This document shows positions 15,174 through 23,942 of a stretch of 47,431 nucleotides of DNA, piece after piece; the first letter of the stretch is position 1; every line of letters begins with the position of its first letter. Both the position numbers and the translations under genes were made by a program. Under the pieces are notes generated by a model that made no database searches, was not told the origin of the DNA, and saw only the letters and a program-made list of their open reading frames with translations. This DNA comes from SIG223 sp964442785. GTDB taxonomy: Bacteria; Bacillota_I; Bacilli_A; RFN20; DUOF01. The DNA lies in NCBI GenBank assembly GCA_964442785.1, contig CAYTZW010000006.1, positions 1-47,431 of the forward strand. The letters are read 5' to 3'.

Positions 15174-16366
15174 AAAAAATTCTAATTTTAGGTTATGGAT
15201 TAACGGGAAAAGCCGTCGAAAGTTTTTTAAAGAAAAAGCATTATCAATACGAAATTCTTACGGAAAAAGAAGATGAAAGCACTATTGAATTAGAAAAAAT
15301 AAAAAAAGAAGATTTTGAATTTGTAATTAGAAGTCCTGGAATAAGTGTATTTTCTTCCTTTTATCAATATTTGCAAAAGGAAGAAATTCCTATGATAAGT
15401 GAAATTGAATTTGCCTATCGTTATTTACCTAAAAATGTAAAACTTATTGGAGTAACTGGTAGTAATGGAAAAACGACTACCGTAGAGTTATTAACAGCGG
15501 TTTTAAAAGAAAAATATACCGTTTATAAAGCAGGTAATATAGGTATTCCTTTTATTTCAATCATTGATTTATTAAAAAGTGGCGATATTGTGGTTTTAGA
15601 ATTATCAAGTTTTCAATTAGAAAATATCCAAAAACTTCATTTAGACATTGCTGTTTTAACTTCCTTAACTCCTAATCATTTAGATAGCGTTTATGATTTG
15701 GAATATTATTATAAGTCAAAACTAAATATTTTTAAAAATCAAAATGAAAATGATTTTTCTTTAACTTTTTTTAACAATCGAGAAATAAAGAAAGTTGTAG
15801 ATAGAAAACATCATTATATAGACTTATCTTCTTATAAACCCAGAATAAGAAAACATAAATTACTTTTAAAAGGAAAACATAATTATGAAAATGTTAAAGT
15901 TGTTTGTTTTATTGCTTCTGTTTTAAAAGTCAAAATAAAAAAAGTAAGAAAGGTTTTATATAATTTTACACCTCTTGAACATCGTTTAGAAAATGTTTTG
16001 ACTTATCAAAAAGTCTTATTTGTAAATGACTCTAAATCAACTTCTGTAGCGGCAACACTAAAAGCCTTAAAAGTCTATCATAAAAAGGTTGTTTTAATAA
16101 TTGGAGGCAAAGATAAACATTTGGATTATACTGTTTTAGAAAAATATCAACCTTATGTTTATGGAGAAATCAAAAATAAAATTAATTCAGAAAAAAAGTT
16201 TGACACATTAGATGAGGTAATGAAAGATGTCTTTTTGCATTTAAAAGGAAAAAAAGTCGTTTTATTTTCTCCTGCTACTTCAAGTTATGACCAATTTAGT
16301 AATTATCAAGAAAGAGGCAATTATTTTAAAAAGTTATGCAAGGAGAATGTTAATGAAAGAGAATAA
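15170..16366 (+). CDS. murD: UDP-MurNAc-L-alanine--D-glutamate ligase MurD
   Basis: Adds D-Glu to UDP-MurNAc-L-Ala in the cytoplasm. From the ATG at 15170 the product is 398 aa and begins MKKILILGYGLTGKAVE, the expected Rossmann-like start; longer readings from upstream would translate the mraY tail in another frame. Motifs are RSPGIS, the ATP loop GVTGSNGKTTT (about 97-107), ELSSFQLE, LTPNHLD, LEHRLE and NDSKSTSVAAT. The ATG overlaps the mraY stop (ATGA). It is slightly shorter than the usual 440-450 aa, mainly through short C-domain loops. Confidence 0.95.
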   Translation: MKKILILGYGLTGKAVESFLKKKHYQYEILTEKEDESTIELEKIKKEDFEFVIRSPGISVFSSFYQYLQKEEIPMISEIEFAYRYLPKNVKLIGVTGSNGKTTTVELLTAVLKEKYTVYKAGNIGIPFISIIDLLKSGDIVVLELSSFQLENIQKLHLDIAVLTSLTPNHLDSVYDLEYYYKSKLNIFKNQNENDFSLTFFNNREIKKVVDRKHHYIDLSSYKPRIRKHKLLLKGKHNYENVKVVCFIASVLKVKIKKVRKVLYNFTPLEHRLENVLTYQKVLFVNDSKSTSVAATLKALKVYHKKVVLIIGGKDKHLDYTVLEKYQPYVYGEIKNKINSEKKFDTLDEVMKDVFLHLKGKKVVLFSPATSSYDQFSNYQERGNYFKKLCKENVNERE

Positions 16367-17474
16367 GAGAAATGCTATTATCATTACAACTTTAACTTTT
16401 GTTTTATCCCTTATAGGTATTGTAAGTATTTATAGTTCCAGTTCTATTTGGGCAACTTATCTTTATAATGACCAATTTTATTATTTTAAAAGGCAACTTA
16501 TCTTTTTTATAATTGGAGTTTTTATCTTTTTTGTGGCTTCTAAAATTGATTTGGAAAAAATCAAAAAATATGTTAATCATCTTTTAATTATTTCTTTTAT
16601 TTTACTTGTTTTAGTCCTTATTCCAGGAGTTGGAACCTTAAAAAATGGCTCTCGTAGTTGGTTTGTTTTAGGTGGTGTTGGATTTCAACCTGCAGAAATA
16701 TTTAAAGTTACAATGATTTTATACTCCAGTTATTATTTGGAAAAACATTATTTTTCATCTCATCATTTTTTTAAAAGTATTAGCCCTTTACTTTTATTAA
16801 CCTTATTAGGCTTTGGTATTATTATGCTACAACCTGATTTTGGAACAGGAATTGTAATGGTAGGAACGATTGTTGTTTTAACTTTAATTAGTAAAGTTTC
16901 TTTGAAAAATTACCTAAAAATTGGAGTAATGGCTTTCTTAGCTCTTTTGTTGATTATTTTTAGTGAACCATATCGAATTGAAAGAATTTATGCTTTTGTT
17001 GACCCTTGGAGCGACCCTTTAGGAAGTGGTTTTCAAACAATTCAAGCCTTGTTAGCGATAGGCCCAGGTGGATTTTTAGGATTAGGGTGGAATAGTAGTA
17101 TTCAAAAACATTATTTTTTACCCGAACCTCAGACTGATTTTATTTTTGCTATTATCGTGGAAGAAGTAGGCTTTATTGGTGGCTTTTTGCTTATTTTAAC
17201 TTTTGCGTTATTAATAATTTACATTTTAAAAGTGGCAATTAAAACTCCTAATAAATTTGAAATGTTTTTAAGTTTTGGTATAGCATCTTTAATATCAATT
17301 CAAGTTATTATTAATTTAGGAGTTGTGGTAGGTTTGCTTCCCGTTACGGGAATAACATTACCTTTTATTTCTTATGGTGGCACATCTTTAATTATTCTTT
17401 TATTCTTAATGGGGCTTGTTGTTAATATCGCTAAAAAGGAGAGTGATTTTTTAATTGAAAATAGCAATAGTTAG
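16353..17474 (+). CDS. ftsW: Septal peptidoglycan polymerase FtsW (SEDS family)
   Basis: Polytopic glycosyltransferase that polymerises lipid II at the septum together with the class B PBP. The 373-aa protein has about ten membrane helices, starting with ITTLTFVLSLIGIVSIYSSS (about 10-29). SEDS landmarks are KNGSRSWFVLGGVGFQPAEI, QPDFGTGIVM, PEPQTDFIFAIIVEEVGF, and GLLPVTGITLPFISYGGTS. The ATG at 16353 lies seven bases after AAGGAG and overlaps the murD end by 14 bases; an ATG six bases earlier is too close to that site. The dcw position favours FtsW over RodA or SpoVE. Confidence 0.93.
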   Translation: MKENKRNAIIITTLTFVLSLIGIVSIYSSSSIWATYLYNDQFYYFKRQLIFFIIGVFIFFVASKIDLEKIKKYVNHLLIISFILLVLVLIPGVGTLKNGSRSWFVLGGVGFQPAEIFKVTMILYSSYYLEKHYFSSHHFFKSISPLLLLTLLGFGIIMLQPDFGTGIVMVGTIVVLTLISKVSLKNYLKIGVMAFLALLLIIFSEPYRIERIYAFVDPWSDPLGSGFQTIQALLAIGPGGFLGLGWNSSIQKHYFLPEPQTDFIFAIIVEEVGFIGGFLLILTFALLIIYILKVAIKTPNKFEMFLSFGIASLISIQVIINLGVVVGLLPVTGITLPFISYGGTSLIILLFLMGLVVNIAKKESDFLIENSNS

Positions 17475-18447
17475 TGGTGGTAGTGGAGGACATATTTATC
17501 CTGCTTTGGCTTTAGCAGAAAAACTACAAGAAAATAATGAAGTGATTTTTGTTGGTTCTAATAAAAAAATGGAAGCTGAAATTTTAAAAAATTATTCAAT
17601 TACCTTTAAAGGCTTTGATATCGAAAACAAGAAATGGAAAATATTTAAAAACATTAAGGAATGTAAAAAATATATCAAAGAAGAAAAATTTGATTTAGCG
17701 ATAGGATTTGGTAATTACATCTCGGTTAGTTTTTTACTAGCCTGTTATCTTTTAAAAGTAAAATTCATTATTCACGAGCAAAACTTAATACCAGGGAAAG
17801 CTAATAAATTACTACATCATTTTTCTTATAAAACGATTACTTCTTTTCCTTCTACTTCTTTAAAAGGGAAGAAAACTCTTTGTTTAGGAAATCCACGTGA
17901 AGAAATAAAAAATGTAGAAACTATTAAAAATAAAGAAAAATCAATTCTTATCGTAATGGGAAGTTTAGGTTCTAGTTCCATTAATAAAATCTTGGAAAAA
18001 ATGTTTGCTAAATATGATTTCAAAGAAAAATTTACGATTATAAAAGGTAATAATGATTTAAAAATTTCTAGTAAAAATGTTAAGATACTTCCATTTTTAC
18101 CAAATTTACCTATTGAAGCTACTAAATATGATTTAGTCATTACTCGAGCAGGAGCAACAACCCTAAAAGAATTAGCCGCTTTAAAAGTTCCAATGTTAAT
18201 AATTCCTAGTCCTTATGTTGCTAATAATCATCAATTTTATAATGCTTCATATTATGTTTCTTCTTTTGGAGCAGAAATGATAGAAGAAAAAGAATTAAAT
18301 GAAGATAGACTAAAAGAAAAAATCGAAGAACTTTTAAATAATCCTTCAAAGTTAATAAATATGCGAATAAATGCTTATAAATTATCTTATCCTAAAGCAC
18401 TAACAAATTTTGTTAAGGAGGTAAATAAAATTGGACAAAAAGATTAA
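17455..18447 (+). CDS. murG: UDP-GlcNAc:lipid I GlcNAc transferase MurG
   Basis: Peripheral membrane GT28 enzyme that converts lipid I to lipid II. The product is 330 aa (usual about 360). It begins MKIAIVSGGSGGHIYPALAL with the Gly-rich acceptor loop, then GFGNYISV, HEQNLIPGKANK, and the donor-site segments TRAGATTLKELAAL and PSPYVANNHQFYNA. The start is TTG, 20 bases inside the ftsW end, preceded by AAGGAGAGTGA at a slightly long distance. Sequence identity at the N terminus makes this start the only sensible one. Confidence 0.95.
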   Translation: MKIAIVSGGSGGHIYPALALAEKLQENNEVIFVGSNKKMEAEILKNYSITFKGFDIENKKWKIFKNIKECKKYIKEEKFDLAIGFGNYISVSFLLACYLLKVKFIIHEQNLIPGKANKLLHHFSYKTITSFPSTSLKGKKTLCLGNPREEIKNVETIKNKEKSILIVMGSLGSSSINKILEKMFAKYDFKEKFTIIKGNNDLKISSKNVKILPFLPNLPIEATKYDLVITRAGATTLKELAALKVPMLIIPSPYVANNHQFYNASYYVSSFGAEMIEEKELNEDRLKEKIEELLNNPSKLINMRINAYKLSYPKALTNFVKEVNKIGQKD

Positions 18448-19291
18448 AGAAAATATCTCGATGTCAAAATATTCAACCTTTAAAATAGGAGGTAATTCAC
18501 ATCTTTTCTATGAAGTAGAAAGTATTCCAGAATTACAAAAAGTGATAAAAATATGTCAAAAAGAAAATATTGAATATCGAGTAATTGGAAATGGTAGTAA
18601 TATTTTGTTTAGTGATGAAACTTTTTCAGGAATAGTCTTTCATTTTGGTCAAAAATTTTCCAAAATTACTAGAAAAGGCAATGCTTTTACGTGTTTAGCA
18701 GGAACTAATCTTTCTAGTTTAGTTTTAGAAAGTGTAAATAATAATTTTCAAGGATTAGAATATTTAATTGGTATTCCTTCTTCAGTTGGTGGGGCAATTT
18801 ATGGCAATGCAGGAAGTTGTGGCTTTTCAATAAGTGATTGTTTAGTATCGGTAAAATGTTTAAACAACAATAAAATTGTTAAATATAAAAAGAAAGATTT
18901 GTCTTTTTCCTATCGAGATAGTTTTTTTAAGCAAAATCCTCATTTAATTATTTTAGAAGCAACTTTTAAATTAAAAAAAGGAAACAAAGAAGAAATGATA
19001 AAAATAGTTAAAGATGAACTAAAAAGAAGAAAAGAAAAACAATCTTCTTTTCCTAATATTGGTTGTATTTTTAAAAATATAAATGGAGAAAGTGCTGGGA
19101 AAATAATTGATTTATGCGGCTTAAAAGGAAAAAGTATAGGTGGGGTAAGAATTAGTGAGAAGCACGGCAATATTATCGAAAATTATAATAATGGTACAGC
19201 AAAAGATGTTAATGATTTAATAGATTTTGTCAAAAAAGAAGTTTATAAACAAACAGGACAAATATTAGAAGAAGAAATAATAATTTGGTAA
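18431..19291 (+). CDS. murB: UDP-N-acetylenolpyruvoylglucosamine reductase MurB
   Basis: FAD- and NADPH-dependent reduction of the enolpyruvyl group to give UDP-MurNAc. The 286-aa protein is the short type II form. It contains STFKIGGNSHLF (about 15-26), the FAD loop VIGNGSNILFSD (about 51-62), GIPSSVGGAIYGNAGS (about 114-129), SYRDSFFK, and PNIGCIFKN. In that last motif a Cys takes the place of the usual catalytic Ser proton donor, a substitution also known in other type II enzymes. The C-terminal Glu-rich end (LEEEI) holds the other catalytic residue. The start is TTG after AAGGAGGT, overlapping murG by 17 bases. Confidence 0.94.
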   Translation: MDKKIKENISMSKYSTFKIGGNSHLFYEVESIPELQKVIKICQKENIEYRVIGNGSNILFSDETFSGIVFHFGQKFSKITRKGNAFTCLAGTNLSSLVLESVNNNFQGLEYLIGIPSSVGGAIYGNAGSCGFSISDCLVSVKCLNNNKIVKYKKKDLSFSYRDSFFKQNPHLIILEATFKLKKGNKEEMIKIVKDELKRRKEKQSSFPNIGCIFKNINGESAGKIIDLCGLKGKSIGGVRISEKHGNIIENYNNGTAKDVNDLIDFVKKEVYKQTGQILEEEIIIW

Positions 19292-19317
19292 AATATCAGG
19301 AAACTGGTATTTTTTTA
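19291..19317 (+). terminator. Intrinsic terminator after murB
   Basis: ATATCAG (19293-19299) pairs with CTGGTAT (19304-19310) across a GAAA tetraloop, followed by T7. It overlaps the murB stop and ends the murE-murB transcript before divIB. Confidence 0.8.
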
Positions 19318-19334
19318 TTTTAAAGTCTTCTAAT

Positions 19335-19353
19335 TTATCATTTTAAATGATAA
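19335..19353. promoter_or_regulatory. 19-bp palindrome in the divIB promoter region
   Basis: A perfect inverted repeat with arms 19335-19343 and 19345-19353 around a single central T. It stands just upstream of a candidate -10 (TATACT, 19356-19361), a typical operator position. The cognate regulator is unknown, and no clear -35 is seen. Confidence 0.5.
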
Positions 19354-19380
19354 GATATACTAACAAAGGGGTGGTAAGAA

Positions 19381-20148
19381 GTGAATAATGAACAATCTTT
19401 TTATGATTTACACAATCAATATCTTCTTACCAAAAGAAAAAACTTTTTCTTACGTTTATTAACTATTGTGATTTTATGGTCTGTTTTAATTGCTTATTTT
19501 TTCCTTCCTTTTTCTAAAGTTGAAAACATTACCATAAAGGGCAATGTATTTTTAACGAAAAGTCAAATTCTTGAAATGGCAAATATAAAAGAGAAACAAT
19601 TTAAAATAGATATAAATAATCGAAAAGTAGAAAATAAATTAAATAGTTATTCTTGCATTGAAAAAACAACTTCTAAGATTTCTCTTTTTTCTTCTACCTT
19701 AACAATAAAAGAAATTTATCCAATAGGTAGTAATGAAAATAGAATTCTTTGGAGTAATGGTAGTTTTTCAAATGAAAAAGTTGATGAAAAGATTTATGGA
19801 AATATACCAAGTATAGAAGCTACTATTAATGCTTCAATGATAGAAGATTTTGCCTCTTTAGATAGTAAATGGGGAGAGTTAAGAAAAAATAAAAAAATGA
19901 CCTCTATTGAAGAAAAAGATTACCCCCTTACTGATAAAAACACCTATAGTTTTACTTTCTTGGAAAATATTTTTGATAAAGAAATTATGATAACTTTTGT
20001 AATTGATAAAAATTCAATTAGTAAAAAATTAAATTTAGAGATTTATGAAAAAATAGTAATTGAAATTAAAGAAAATCCAAATTATATTGAAGAAGGAAAA
20101 GTAATAATTGGATATACTGAGAAAAGTTATAGTTATTGGAGGATATAA
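19381..20148 (+). CDS. divIB: Cell division protein DivIB/FtsQ
   Basis: Bitopic septal protein forming the FtsL-DivIC-DivIB complex. The 255-aa product has a cytoplasmic N terminus, one membrane helix (about 22-41, FFLRLLTIVILWSVLIAYFF), and then a POTRA domain starting VENITIKGNVFLTKSQIL (about 48-65). A beta domain follows with IEATINASMIEDF and a C-terminal tail ending in SYSYWRI. The start is GTG following AAAGGGGTGG. It has its own short leader with a palindrome and possible -10, separated from murB by a terminator. The family call rests on topology, POTRA-like sequence and the dcw position before ftsA. Confidence 0.87.
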   Translation: MNNEQSFYDLHNQYLLTKRKNFFLRLLTIVILWSVLIAYFFLPFSKVENITIKGNVFLTKSQILEMANIKEKQFKIDINNRKVENKLNSYSCIEKTTSKISLFSSTLTIKEIYPIGSNENRILWSNGSFSNEKVDEKIYGNIPSIEATINASMIEDFASLDSKWGELRKNKKMTSIEEKDYPLTDKNTYSFTFLENIFDKEIMITFVIDKNSISKKLNLEIYEKIVIEIKENPNYIEEGKVIIGYTEKSYSYWRI

Positions 20149-20856
20149 ATGGGACAAATATATTTAAAAACACCAAAAGTTGACGATTTAGAATATCGTG
20201 AGTATTTACTAAAAAAAAGAGAAGAATTAGCAGATTTTCCAGCTTCTATTTGGAAAAGTTGGGGCGAAACTTGGCTTGGAAAAGGCAAAAACTATTTCTA
20301 TAGTTACGTTACTAGAAAAAAAGATGGAATTAATGTTGGAGAAGTTTCTTATATTTGGGATAGCAAAGAAAATATGCCAATGTTATCTATATTCATAGAG
20401 TCATTATATCGCCGTAATTATTATGGACAAGAAGCAATCATTCTTTTACTTGATAAATGCCTTCTTAAAGAAAAATTTAGTGTTGTAGGAGTAAAATATC
20501 CTTCTAATAATGTCGTTTTAACTCAATTTTTCAATAAATTAGGTTTTAAATTATATAAAGAAGAAAATAATTATCTGTATGCGAGAATTACTAAAGAAGA
20601 TTATCAAATAAGTGGTTGTATTGATGCTTTAGGAAGAATTAATAAAGTTCCAACTTCTAACCAAATTCGTTATCGTCTAGTGGAATATGTTGCTTCAAAA
20701 TTTATGTTTGGACAACTTTACTCAGCAAGAGCTGTTTCTAAAATAATTACCGATTATGTTCCTGATAATTTTGTATCTTATTTTATGGAAAAATTAGTAG
20801 ATTTAGGCTATTTAGTAGAGTCAAATGATAAAAATAAATTTACAAGAATAAAATAA
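20149..20856 (+). CDS. GNAT-like N-acetyltransferase fused to a DUF2087-like domain
   Basis: A 235-aa two-part protein. The first part (about 1-145) looks like a GNAT fold: VGEVSYIWD as the central strand, YRRNYYGQEAIILLLDKCL as the CoA-binding helix region, and NVVLTQFFNKLGFKLY as the usual C-terminal GNAT motif. The second part (about 150-235) resembles DUF2087, a small winged-helix-like domain: RLVEYVASKFMFGQLYSARA, then FMEKLVDLGYLVESNDKNKF. The ATG directly follows the divIB stop (TAAATG) with GGAGG upstream, so it is coupled to divIB. It is not a standard dcw gene. Substrate unknown; the second domain assignment is by motif resemblance only. Confidence 0.68.
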   Translation: MGQIYLKTPKVDDLEYREYLLKKREELADFPASIWKSWGETWLGKGKNYFYSYVTRKKDGINVGEVSYIWDSKENMPMLSIFIESLYRRNYYGQEAIILLLDKCLLKEKFSVVGVKYPSNNVVLTQFFNKLGFKLYKEENNYLYARITKEDYQISGCIDALGRINKVPTSNQIRYRLVEYVASKFMFGQLYSARAVSKIITDYVPDNFVSYFMEKLVDLGYLVESNDKNKFTRIK

Positions 20857-20895
20857 AATTTCGACTATGAAAGTGAACATTTAAACAATTAATTG

Positions 20896-20942
20896 CTATC
20901 TTAATTATTTATAATAATTTTTTTAAAAATTAGATAGTTTTT
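20896..20942 (+). terminator. Probable terminator after the GNAT gene
   Basis: Eleven-base arm 20896-20906 pairs with 20928-20937 with one bulged base, followed by TTTTT. It separates the divIB-GNAT unit from ftsA, whose TATAAT (20958-20963) lies just downstream. Confidence 0.55.
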
Positions 20943-20984
20943 AGCGTTACAATTATGTATAATAAGTTAAAAGGGTGAGTTTGT

Positions 20985-22268
20985 GTGGGTAATAAAAGAA
21001 TTGTAATGGCACTAGAATTTAGTGAAAGTAACATTAAACTTATAATAGGAGAAAGAAATGAAGATAAATTGTTTATTTATCAATCTTTCATCGAGTCAAC
21101 AAATGGTCTTGTAAATGGAATTGTTGTTGATGAAGAAGCTCTTTTAAACTCTTTAAATAAAATTATTAAAGCAACTAATCAAAAGTTAAATCTTTCTATT
21201 TCAAATGTTGTTTTTGCACTTCCGTCTGACCAATTAAAGATTTTGCAAATGCAAGAGAGTAGTAGAACTAGTAATGAATATACGGTAACGGATTTAGATA
21301 TTGAAATGACGCGTGAGAGATGTCGTCGTAAAAATCCTGGGAATGGATTATCAATAGTGGAAGTAATACCAACTGAGTATTTTGTGGCTCAACCACCAAG
21401 ATATGATGAATTAACTCGTTATGAAAAAGCACCGATAGGAATTAAATCTGATGTCATTAAATTGACTTGTTCAGTTTTAACCTTACCTTCTGAAACAATT
21501 ACTTCTTATCGTAGTGTATTAAGCAAAGTAGGAATTAATATTAAAAGTTACTACTTAAAAGATATTGCTGCTTTTGAAACATATAAAAATCAATTAAGTA
21601 AAGATAATGTTTTACAAATTAATATTGGTTCTAAAACTACAAGTTGTGCTATTTTCTTAAAAAATCGTTTATCAAATACTTTTAAAATTCCTATGGGTTC
21701 TTTAGATATAACTAAAGATTTGATGTCTGAGTTAGATTTAACTTTTGAAGAAGCTGAGAATTTGAAGATTAAATTTGGTAATGCTTTATGTTCAAAATGT
21801 GATAATTCGATTGTTTATAATCGAAAAAATAAAAAAGAAAATCAATTAATTACAGATTTAATGATAGCCAATATCGTTGAAAAAAGAATTGAAAAAATAT
21901 TGAACGCTATCAAAGAACAAGCACAAGCTTTTGTTTCTTATGGCGATTATCAAATTGGTATCATTGGTGGAGGAGCTTCTTTAAATAACCTTGATGAGAA
22001 AATAAGTTCTTACTTTAATGTAAAAGCTGCTACTTATCTTCCTTCTATTCTAGGAATTAGAAATGGTAGTTTAACTTCTTTATATGGACTTTTAGAGTTG
22101 TCAAAAGGAGAATCTTTAGAAATAGATGCTTATTCTACTAGAGAAAATGACTTTAGTAAAAGTAAAGGTGAAGATTTACAAGTTGATATAAAAATTGATC
22201 AAATGAAATTAGAAAAGAAAAACTCTACAAAATATTTTGGAGCTTTTAATGATGATGATTTTAAATAG
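20985..22268 (+). CDS. ftsA: Cell division protein FtsA
   Basis: Actin-like ATPase that links FtsZ to the division machine. The 427-aa protein starts GNKRIVMALEFSESNIKLII (phosphate-1-like segment) and contains SIVEVIPTEYFV with the SHS2/1C domain region (about 85-165). INIGSKTTSCAIFLKNRLS (about 206-224) is the phosphate-2-like segment and IGIIGGGASLNNL (about 325-337) the adenosine motif. The start is GTG after AAAGGGTGAG, and ftsZ begins 11 bases after its stop. The C terminus (KKNSTKYFGAFNDDDFK) is acidic and lacks the usual amphipathic membrane-targeting helix, so anchoring may depend on another protein or a changed sequence. Confidence 0.92.
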   Translation: MGNKRIVMALEFSESNIKLIIGERNEDKLFIYQSFIESTNGLVNGIVVDEEALLNSLNKIIKATNQKLNLSISNVVFALPSDQLKILQMQESSRTSNEYTVTDLDIEMTRERCRRKNPGNGLSIVEVIPTEYFVAQPPRYDELTRYEKAPIGIKSDVIKLTCSVLTLPSETITSYRSVLSKVGINIKSYYLKDIAAFETYKNQLSKDNVLQINIGSKTTSCAIFLKNRLSNTFKIPMGSLDITKDLMSELDLTFEEAENLKIKFGNALCSKCDNSIVYNRKNKKENQLITDLMIANIVEKRIEKILNAIKEQAQAFVSYGDYQIGIIGGGASLNNLDEKISSYFNVKAATYLPSILGIRNGSLTSLYGLLELSKGESLEIDAYSTRENDFSKSKGEDLQVDIKIDQMKLEKKNSTKYFGAFNDDDFK

Positions 22269-22279
22269 GAGGAATAATT

Positions 22280-23413
22280 ATGAATGATGAAGAATTTTTT
22301 AATGAAGATGACCTTGCTCATATTTGTAAAATAAAAATTATTGGAATTGGTGGTGGCGGAAATAATGCGGTAAATCGTATGATGGAAGCAGGACTTCAAG
22401 GTGTTGAATTTTGGGTTGCTAATACGGATATGCAAGTTTTAAGAACTTCCAAGACCAAAAATCAAATAATTTTAGGTAGAAATACTACTAGAGGCTTAGG
22501 TGCTGGTGCTAATCCAAGTGTAGGTAAAGAAGCTGCTTTAGAAAGTGAAGATGAAATACGAGAAGTAATTAAAGGAACAGATTTAGTATTTCTTGCTGCT
22601 GGAATGGGTGGTGGAACAGGAACTGGTGCCGCTCCTGAATTTGCTAGAATTGCTCGTGAAGAAGGTGCATTAACTATTGGAGTAGTTACAAGACCTTTCT
22701 CTTTTGAAGGAAAAGCTAGAAATGCTAATGCTACCGAAGGAATAGAAAGACTTAAAGAGTATGTCGATTCCTTAATTATTGTTTCTAATGATAAATTACT
22801 TTTAATGAATGGAAGTGCCTTTATTAAAGATGCTTTTAAACAAGCAGATGATGTCTTAAGACAAAGTGTTCAATCCATTACCGATTTAATAGCCTTGCCT
22901 TCTGTTATTAATCTTGACTTTGCTGATATTCGTACTGTTATGGCTAACAAAGGAACAGCAATGATAGGATTTGGAATTGGAAAAGGTGCTAAAAAAGCTC
23001 ACGAAGCTGCTATGAAAGCTATTTCTTCTCCACTTTTAGAATCAAACTTTATGGGAGCAAGAAATGCTATTGTTAATATTACTTGTGGGGAAACGGTAAC
23101 CTTAGATGATACTAATGAAGTTGCTTATATCATAAAAGAAGCTGCTGGAACTGATATTAATATCATAATCGGTTATTCATTTAATGAAAAATTAGATGAT
23201 GAAATGATTGTTAGTGTTATTGCTACTGATTTTGATGAAAAAGTAGTTCAACAAGCAACCTTGCATAATGATTCCTTCAATCGTAAGCCTCAAATAGAAG
23301 TTCAAGAAAGACTAGAATTAGAAATTGAAGAAAATAATAATGAAGAAACTGAAGATGAAGAAGATTCATTAATTCCTTCATTCTTGCAAAATCAATATCG
23401 AGATAATCATTAA
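22280..23413 (+). CDS. ftsZ: Cell division GTPase FtsZ
   Basis: Tubulin homologue that polymerises into the Z-ring. The 377-aa protein has the GTP-binding IIGIGGGGNNAVNRM (about 18-32), the tubulin signature GGGTGTGAAP (about 108-117), VTRPFSFEGKAR, and the synergy T7 loop NLDFADIRTVM (about 209-219). An acidic linker follows (IEENNNEETEDEEDS, about 350-364), then the C-terminal binding peptide IPSFLQNQ, equivalent to the IPAFLR motif of other FtsZ. ATG follows AGGAGG. Co-transcribed with ftsA and followed by a strong terminator. Confidence 0.97.
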   Translation: MNDEEFFNEDDLAHICKIKIIGIGGGGNNAVNRMMEAGLQGVEFWVANTDMQVLRTSKTKNQIILGRNTTRGLGAGANPSVGKEAALESEDEIREVIKGTDLVFLAAGMGGGTGTGAAPEFARIAREEGALTIGVVTRPFSFEGKARNANATEGIERLKEYVDSLIIVSNDKLLLMNGSAFIKDAFKQADDVLRQSVQSITDLIALPSVINLDFADIRTVMANKGTAMIGFGIGKGAKKAHEAAMKAISSPLLESNFMGARNAIVNITCGETVTLDDTNEVAYIIKEAAGTDINIIIGYSFNEKLDDEMIVSVIATDFDEKVVQQATLHNDSFNRKPQIEVQERLELEIEENNNEETEDEEDSLIPSFLQNQYRDNH

Positions 23414-23476
23414 AAAATAATAACCATTTATAGAATGATTTGTTAAAAATTCCTTATTTAATATTACTATATAAAG

Positions 23477-23522
23477 AAAAACTAAGAAGTGTCATATCAA
23501 TTTATGGCTTCTTAGTTTTTTT
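23477..23522. terminator. Strong bidirectional terminator after ftsZ
   Basis: Thirteen-base perfect stem (23477-23489 with 23508-23520), T-run on the plus strand and A-run at the other base. It separates convergent ftsZ and the small leftward gene. Confidence 0.88.
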
Positions 23523-23532
23523 ATAAAGCTAT

Positions 23533-23790
23533 TTATTGAAAATTATTGATTAAAATGTTAAGTAATCTTTCTGCTTTAAACATCGTTTCTTTAGATGTGA
23601 GTACTTCAATATCTTTTAACATACAACTTCTTCCATTTGGATTTAGATAAAATTCCCAGTTTTTTTTCAAAAGAGGGAGAACAATTTCCATTTCTTCTTC
23701 ATTAAAAATAATTCCATATTGAGCTGCTAAATAAATGGCATTATCGGTTTTTAAACTTTGTAAATAGTAATTAATTAAATCTTTACTCAT
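23533..23790 (-). CDS. Small helical protein, possibly DUF2624-like
   Basis: An 85-aa soluble protein starting MSKDLINYYLQSLKTDNAIY. It reads as four helices with a middle FNEEEMEIVLPLLKKNWEFY and an end RLLNILINNF. The layout recalls DUF2624 (YqfT-type) proteins of Bacilli, which are of similar length and also have a central Asn-rich turn. The resemblance is weak and could be chance. AGGAGG precedes its ATG and a terminator follows, so the gene looks real. No function can be stated. Confidence 0.6.
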   Translation of the reverse strand: MSKDLINYYLQSLKTDNAIYLAAQYGIIFNEEEMEIVLPLLKKNWEFYLNPNGRSCMLKDIEVLTSKETMFKAERLLNILINNFQ

Positions 23791-23882
23791 AATTCCTCCT
23801 AAATAATTCTATGCAAGAAGGAGAAAAAAACTTCCTTTATTGTTAAAAAAATTCCACAAATTTATGACTTGATAAAAAAATA

Positions 23883-23911
23883 TAGTTTTTTTTAAAAGAA
23901 TGTGTTATCAT
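23883..23911 (+). promoter_or_regulatory. Extended -10 promoter of rpmG
   Basis: TGTG-T-TATCAT (23901-23911) is a good extended -10. The -35 region (TAGTTT, 23883-23888, 17-bp spacing) is poor, as is usual for this class. It lies 31 bases before the rpmG ATG. Confidence 0.55.
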
Positions 23912-23942
23912 TAACTAGCATTGATAACTTGGAGGTGTCATT

